A DNA stretch of 64,000 bases from Aquilaria yunnanensis (Eukaryota > Streptophyta > Magnoliopsida > Malvales > Thymelaeaceae), in the NCBI GenBank assembly GCA_039654915.1, contig CM077600.1, positions 32,311,992 through 32,375,991 of the forward strand. The letters run 5' to 3'. The notes under the pieces were generated by a model. The model saw only the letters and a list, made by a program, of their open reading frames with translations, did no database searches and was not told the DNA's origin. Each line of letters opens with the position of its first letter. Within the stretch, counting starts at the first letter, position 1. Made by a program: the position numbers and the translations under genes. Below are positions 59,661 to 64,000 of the stretch, in pieces.

Positions 59661-61420
59661 GTATGAACTATTTTTATAGTCCAAAACTATTCCTTTGATT
59701 GTTCTTAACCTAAGGAAAACCTCGTAACTAGACCTATATTTCCATTGACTAGAGTCGGCCCTGAATTCAAATGAAAGACGGCAACTAGTGGCCGTTGATC
59801 AGAGCAATTAGAGGAGGAGGAGGATAATGATTCCCCCTAAATCGGAGTAACCAGAGGTGGGGGAGGACAACAATTACTTCGAAATTGAACCTTACCCATG
59901 CTCTTAAAGGCTCGACTCAAGTACTCAAAGCCCTTGATTTGGTGCCGCCACCTACAAATCCTCCATGACTCGTCTAGCGATCCTTTGCCTCCTCATTCTC
60001 TTCTACCCATGTGCTAAATTGAACAATCGAGCCTCCTCGTCCACCTCTCTCATACCAAGTGACATCATCGTACGCTACTGACGTTCCCTATCGCACCATT
60101 GCCTCCTTATTCCACTGCCGTCCTCGATCGCCTCCACCATCCTCGCTTCCTCAATCCCCTTGCTTGTAACCCAATCAGTGATTTTAAGAAGTTATAATCA
60201 ATTTTGGACTTCTAGAGAGAATTGGAAAGAGAGGCATATTTGTAATCTAGGTTAGTAAAACTTACTAAAAGAATAAATGATGTAAATAATTTAGGACGGC
60301 CAAAAAAAAAAATGATGTAAAGAATATGTGATAGAGGGAGTACATATTATCATTTTATTTTTTTTATTTTAGTTATTAATAAGTATCTTTTTTTAATACT
60401 CACAACTCGTTACAGACAATGACCTAAGAAAAATAAAGGGGGAGAATGAAATTTTACCGTAAGGTGAATGCTAGACAAAATCATTAAATGAGACACTCCG
60501 TGACATGATTTGAATTTCTAATCAATTATTACCCGTCACTCAACTTGTACATCGTTTGTTTCCAAGTTCACCTCCAGAAAACTTTGATTATGATCAGTTG
60601 GATCACCCAGTTTCCTTTCCATTTCAATTTCACCACCGTGTTAAAATTTTGAGAACCTGAAAGTGCACGTTTGACGACGGGCTGCTTTTACTTTTGTGAC
60701 AAAGATTTATTGGCAATCATGTAATCCAAAATCTGGTCTAAGGCTAAGTCAGAAACAAAGATTTCTTCCAAGAGGCAAGAGTAGTTCCACTAAAATGGTA
60801 AACTTGTAGTATATGAATAATTAATTACCAATATATGTCACAGTGTTTGTAGGTATCGATCCAGCATTGTTCTTTCATATGTACATTAGCATATTTTTCA
60901 AGTTCAGAGGGAAAGGGTCGGTGGAAGTTTGGAACAGCAGAAGTAACACTTTGGGCAAAGTTTTGGTTCAACTGCAGTTCATTTACAAATCACATGCCAG
61001 TTGGTAACACTGACACAGCAAAAGGGGCCTTAATTAGCTTTGCTCTTTAATGGCCATCAACTCATCTGGAAAAATGAAAAGTGCACTTTGTTTCCAGTTT
61101 CCTTTACATTTTAGTCGAGGCAAGATTCTCATTTCGCATGACAAGTGACGGTTCTAGCTCCTCTGACCTGAAAATTTTAATGTTGATATCGAAACTTCAA
61201 AATACAAGTACAGGAACAGCTCCGCCAGTTAGCTGAAGCATTTCATTGCAGAGTGAAGAAGCAGAAATTATAGTTGAACATTAATATTGCCACATGATCT
61301 GTACGGTGCTTGCACATTGACAAGCCTATTACCATCTGCAGCAGGTTAATGTCTTTCTCAACCACGTGCACTAGTTTTGCTTTTACTGCAAGAAATATAG
61401 AAACCCTTAATCCCACAAGC
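59395..61420. other. Intergenic DNA upstream of GDSL copy C
   Basis: No gene seen. A (TTA)n microsatellite of about 15 units lies at 59617-59660. About 59.75-60.18 kb is less AT-rich and reads as decayed, stop-filled sequence. A Stowaway-like end GATAGAGGGAGTA lies near 60331. A weak TATA-like CTATATGAAAG near 61419 could serve copy C. Confidence 0.4.
59617..59660. repeat. (TTA)n microsatellite
   Basis: About 15 uninterrupted ATT/TTA trinucleotides. Confidence 0.9.
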
Positions 61421-61497
61421 TATATGAAAGCTCCCAAGTTCTGCTTCCACTAACAACTCCAAACAGCAAATTAAAGGAGAGGCTAACGTAAGTGGTC

Positions 61498-63078
61498 ATG
61501 AACTTAGTGGATAGTGTGGTGATGGATGTCTCATATCCCAAGGGCTGTTGGTTGGCTGTGGGGCTAGTAATGATGGTCCTGGGAGCTGCTGTTGATCAGG
61601 CTGAGGCTCGAGCTTTTTTCGTGTTTGGTGATTCACTGGTTGACAGCGGTAACAACAACTACCTTGTGACCACTGCTCGAGCTGATGGACCCCCGTATGG
61701 AATTGACTATCCGACCAGGAGGCCAACTGGTCGATTCTCTAATGGCTTCAACATCCCAGACCTTATCAGTTGGGTGTTTGGTTTGATTGACCAGTTATTT
61801 TGATACTAGTGTCTCTCAGCCAGAACCTAGACGCAACACAACATAAATGTGTCACATGTGTGGTTATTTTGGCAGGTCAGGAAATTGGTCAACCGGAACC
61901 TCCACTACCATACCTAAGTCCAGAACTCAACGGAGCAAAACTGCTGGTCGGTGCCAATTTTGCTTCTGCCGGGGTTGGAATCCTCAATGACACTGGAATT
62001 CAGTTCGTAAGTGACCCTTGTACTGACAAAAAAAAAATGAAAAATGAAGAACCATAGTGCCCGAGAATATTTGTAAATTTGAATTCCGGAATGAATTATA
62101 GCTAGTGCATGCTTATCACATGAAGTTTTACATACTAATTTCAGGTGAACATAATAAGAATGTACAGGCAACTGGAATTCTTCCAGGAGTACCAGCAGAG
62201 ACTGAGTGCTCTAATTGGAGCTGAACAAACTCAGAACCTCGTCAACCAAGCATTGATTCTTATTACCGTCGGTGGTAACGACTTTGTTAACAACTATTAC
62301 TTGGTGCCATTCTCAGCAAGGTCCCGCCAATTTGCTTTGCCGGATTATGTTACACATGTCCTCTTGGAGTACCAGAAATTATTAGTGGTATTTCTCCTCC
62401 TCAAAAAAAGATTTACGTCTATTTGGAAGCCCCTGATTTTGATGAAATGTGCATTTTGGTCCTCCACTTAGCAAAACTGATTTCATCCCCACATGATATG
62501 TTGTGGGTTGCAGAGACTGTACCAGTTGGGGGGCCGCAAGGTTCTGGTGACGGGCACTGGGCCTTTGGGGTGTGTGCCGGCAGAGCGAGCAGCGCGAGGC
62601 AGAAACGGCGGCTGCTCTGCTGAACTGGAGCAAGCGGCATCATTGTTCAACCCGCAACTGGTTGAACTGATCAACCAACTAAACCAACAGATAGGTCAAA
62701 ACATTTTCATTGCCGCCAACACGGGCCAAATGCACAGCGACTTCGTTAGTGACCCCCAAGCTTACGGTATCATCGGATCGGAACCTTGTAGATTATTTTA
62801 TTTTCACTGATATATATATATATGTCATCACTGATGATCGAGCTGTTATTGCAGGGTTTGTGACATCACAAGCAGCATGTTGTGGGCAAGGACCGTACAA
62901 CGGGTTGGGTTTATGCACATTCTTGTCCAACTTGTGTCCGAACAGAGAGCTGTTCGCATTCTGGGATGCCTTCCATCCGTCGGAAAAGGGCAACCGCCTG
63001 ATAGTACGCCAGATCCTCACTGGCTCTACCAACTACATGAGTCCAATGAATCTCAGCTCCTTCCTCCACTTAGATTGA
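61498..63078 (+). CDS. GDSL esterase/lipase, copy C (LTL1/cutin-synthase-like)
   Basis: Secreted SGNH hydrolase of 373 residues from the first ATG. Exons: 61498-61768, 61876-62006, 62145-62387, 62514-62766, 62855-63078, in frame. A second ATG at 61522 would give a shorter leader closer to copies A and B, so the start is uncertain by eight residues. The hydrophobic segment (about 18-32) is followed by [20 protein letters not shown] (Ser46), [33 protein letters not shown] and [11 protein letters not shown] (Asp, His). Exon 2-4 lengths (131, 243, 253 bp) equal those of copy B. The intron 1 donor A|GTTGGG is weak; retention would give a stop at 61803. Codon use is visibly less GC-rich than in copy A. 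A poly(A) signal AATAAA lies at 63158-63163. Confidence 0.94.
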
Positions 63079-64000
63079 TGAGGATTTTTTCTTTTTCTTT
63101 TGTCTTATTCTTTGAGGTTTGATGTGGTGTAGGGAACGGTTGCGAGGAACATTTCTCAATAAAATTCTTTTCTCTCCTATTTTTGAAGGTGTATGTATGA
63201 AATTGATTGCTAATTGCCGAAAAGGTGTGTGTGATAGGCTCCGACGGAAAAGATTGTGAGAAAAATGAAGTTCGGACTTTCCTTTGATTTGATTTGGGAA
63301 AGAAACAATAATTTCCACCCAAGTTTTGCCTCCATCCTTACCGCCATTAACCGTTGGATCTCACTTCGCTACTCAATGCCTCTAGAGTCTCCACTCGATT
63401 TTGGTTTTCTTTCTTTCTTCCAATTCGTCAAAGAAATAGCTAAGAATCCTCTCCACCCAATCGACATCGAAGAACACTTGATTGAGATAAGAATAGTTTG
63501 CAATTGAGTAGATCGTGTACTATGGCTTGCTCAAGTTGTGTTTCTATTTTCTTCTATATCACACAACTTTGCAAAGATCCGCAAGCATTTAGTATGGTTG
63601 TCGTTCTGAGCAAACCAAAGAGAAAATTCCTTCGTCATCTTGAGGAACTCAGAGTTGCAGCAGTGGGGCAAGTTCATTAGGGATATATATTTTGATTTTG
63701 GCCTCCATCTCGAAGATCTCAAATCTGCCTGGCAAGTCCATTAGGGATATTTTGACAGTTTTCTTCTTCCACCTCTTCCTCATTCTCAATTTCATTTTCT
63801 TGTTGATGTTTGTTCTTTTTGTTGTTTCTGTTGTCTTGTTGCAACAGAATTCGTCTCTTGCTCTGTTATCATCCGGAAAAGCTTCGGACTTTTTGGCACC
63901 AAATGAAACTGAAACATCATGGATCAATCAAAGTGGCGAATGGCATTAATGGTCTCGCGTTACGTTGCAGGCAAGGGTCAGTCAACGAGACTAAGAGATT
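63079..64000. other. 3' flank of GDSL copy C to the window end
   Basis: It contains the AATAAA at 63158. Beyond it several 60-90 codon frames exist on both strands, none recognised. One plus-strand frame (about 63692-63949) contains a hydrophobic stretch but lacks an ATG at its start. An exact-looking 18-bp motif (AAGTYCATTAGGGATAT) occurs twice, 64 bp apart, near 63670 and 63734. A neighbouring gene could begin here but cannot be supported. Confidence 0.35.

Noticed and set aside
63256..63949. Possible next gene at the window end (83-92 codon frames on both strands)
   Set aside because: No recognisable motif, some frames lack a true ATG, and no splice-consistent chain could be built before the window ends.
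1..64000. CRISPR arrays, bacterial-type defence or operon systems
   Set aside because: The tandem repeats present are degenerate plant repeats or microsatellites without regular spacers, and the genes are spliced nuclear plant genes.
1..64000. tRNA and rRNA genes
   Set aside because: Strings resembling a B box (for example GGTTCAAATTGG near 845) lack a matching A box and cloverleaf. No rRNA sequence was recognised.

Overview
The window is nuclear DNA from a flowering plant. The evidence is spliced genes with GT-AG introns, two long P-class pentatricopeptide (PPR) genes, a TBL/DUF231 acetyltransferase, plant-type GDSL esterases, and AT-rich intergenic DNA full of plant transposons. I cannot name the species. 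The GDSL exons are much richer in G and C than their surroundings, most of all in the first copy, but this does not settle monocot versus dicot.

Layout. 1-5.1 kb: gene-free, holding Stowaway- and hAT-type MITEs and a Mutator-like (MULE) inverted-repeat element that ends just upstream of SEC11. 5.17-9.23 kb (+): eight-exon SEC11, the catalytic subunit of the ER signal peptidase complex. 9.5-14.1 kb: foldback and MITE sequences and a composite element with tandem repeats. 14.19-16.65 kb (+): PPR gene 1. 17.11-18.57 kb (+): intronless TBL gene. 20.0-21.6 kb (-): PPR gene 2. SEC11, PPR1 and PPR2 resemble, from memory, the Arabidopsis block around At1g52600-At1g52640, so this looks like an ancestral gene block.

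21.7-44.1 kb is a gene desert of transposon remains: a decayed minus-strand Ty3/gypsy gag region, hAT MITEs (one nested inside a MULE), Stowaway MITEs, a MULE with long inverted ends, and a minus-strand LTR-like unit of about 2.9 kb. 44.16-63.08 kb holds three GDSL esterase/lipase genes in the same orientation (copies A, B, C). They share exon boundaries and the full catalytic block set. They are separated by 9.1 and 4.0 kb of spacer with further hAT elements and AT microsatellites. Copy A lacks the last intron that B and C keep.

The genes do not form one pathway. SEC11 cleaves signal peptides in the ER, the PPR proteins probably process organelle RNA, TBL acetylates cell-wall polysaccharide in the Golgi, and the GDSL enzymes are secreted acyl hydrolases or transferases of the LTL1/cutin-synthase-like type. 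I found no credible new multi-gene system. The most distinctive material is the set of non-autonomous transposons with readable target-site duplications, including ones forming the immediate upstream DNA of SEC11 and PPR1, and the structural divergence inside the GDSL array.
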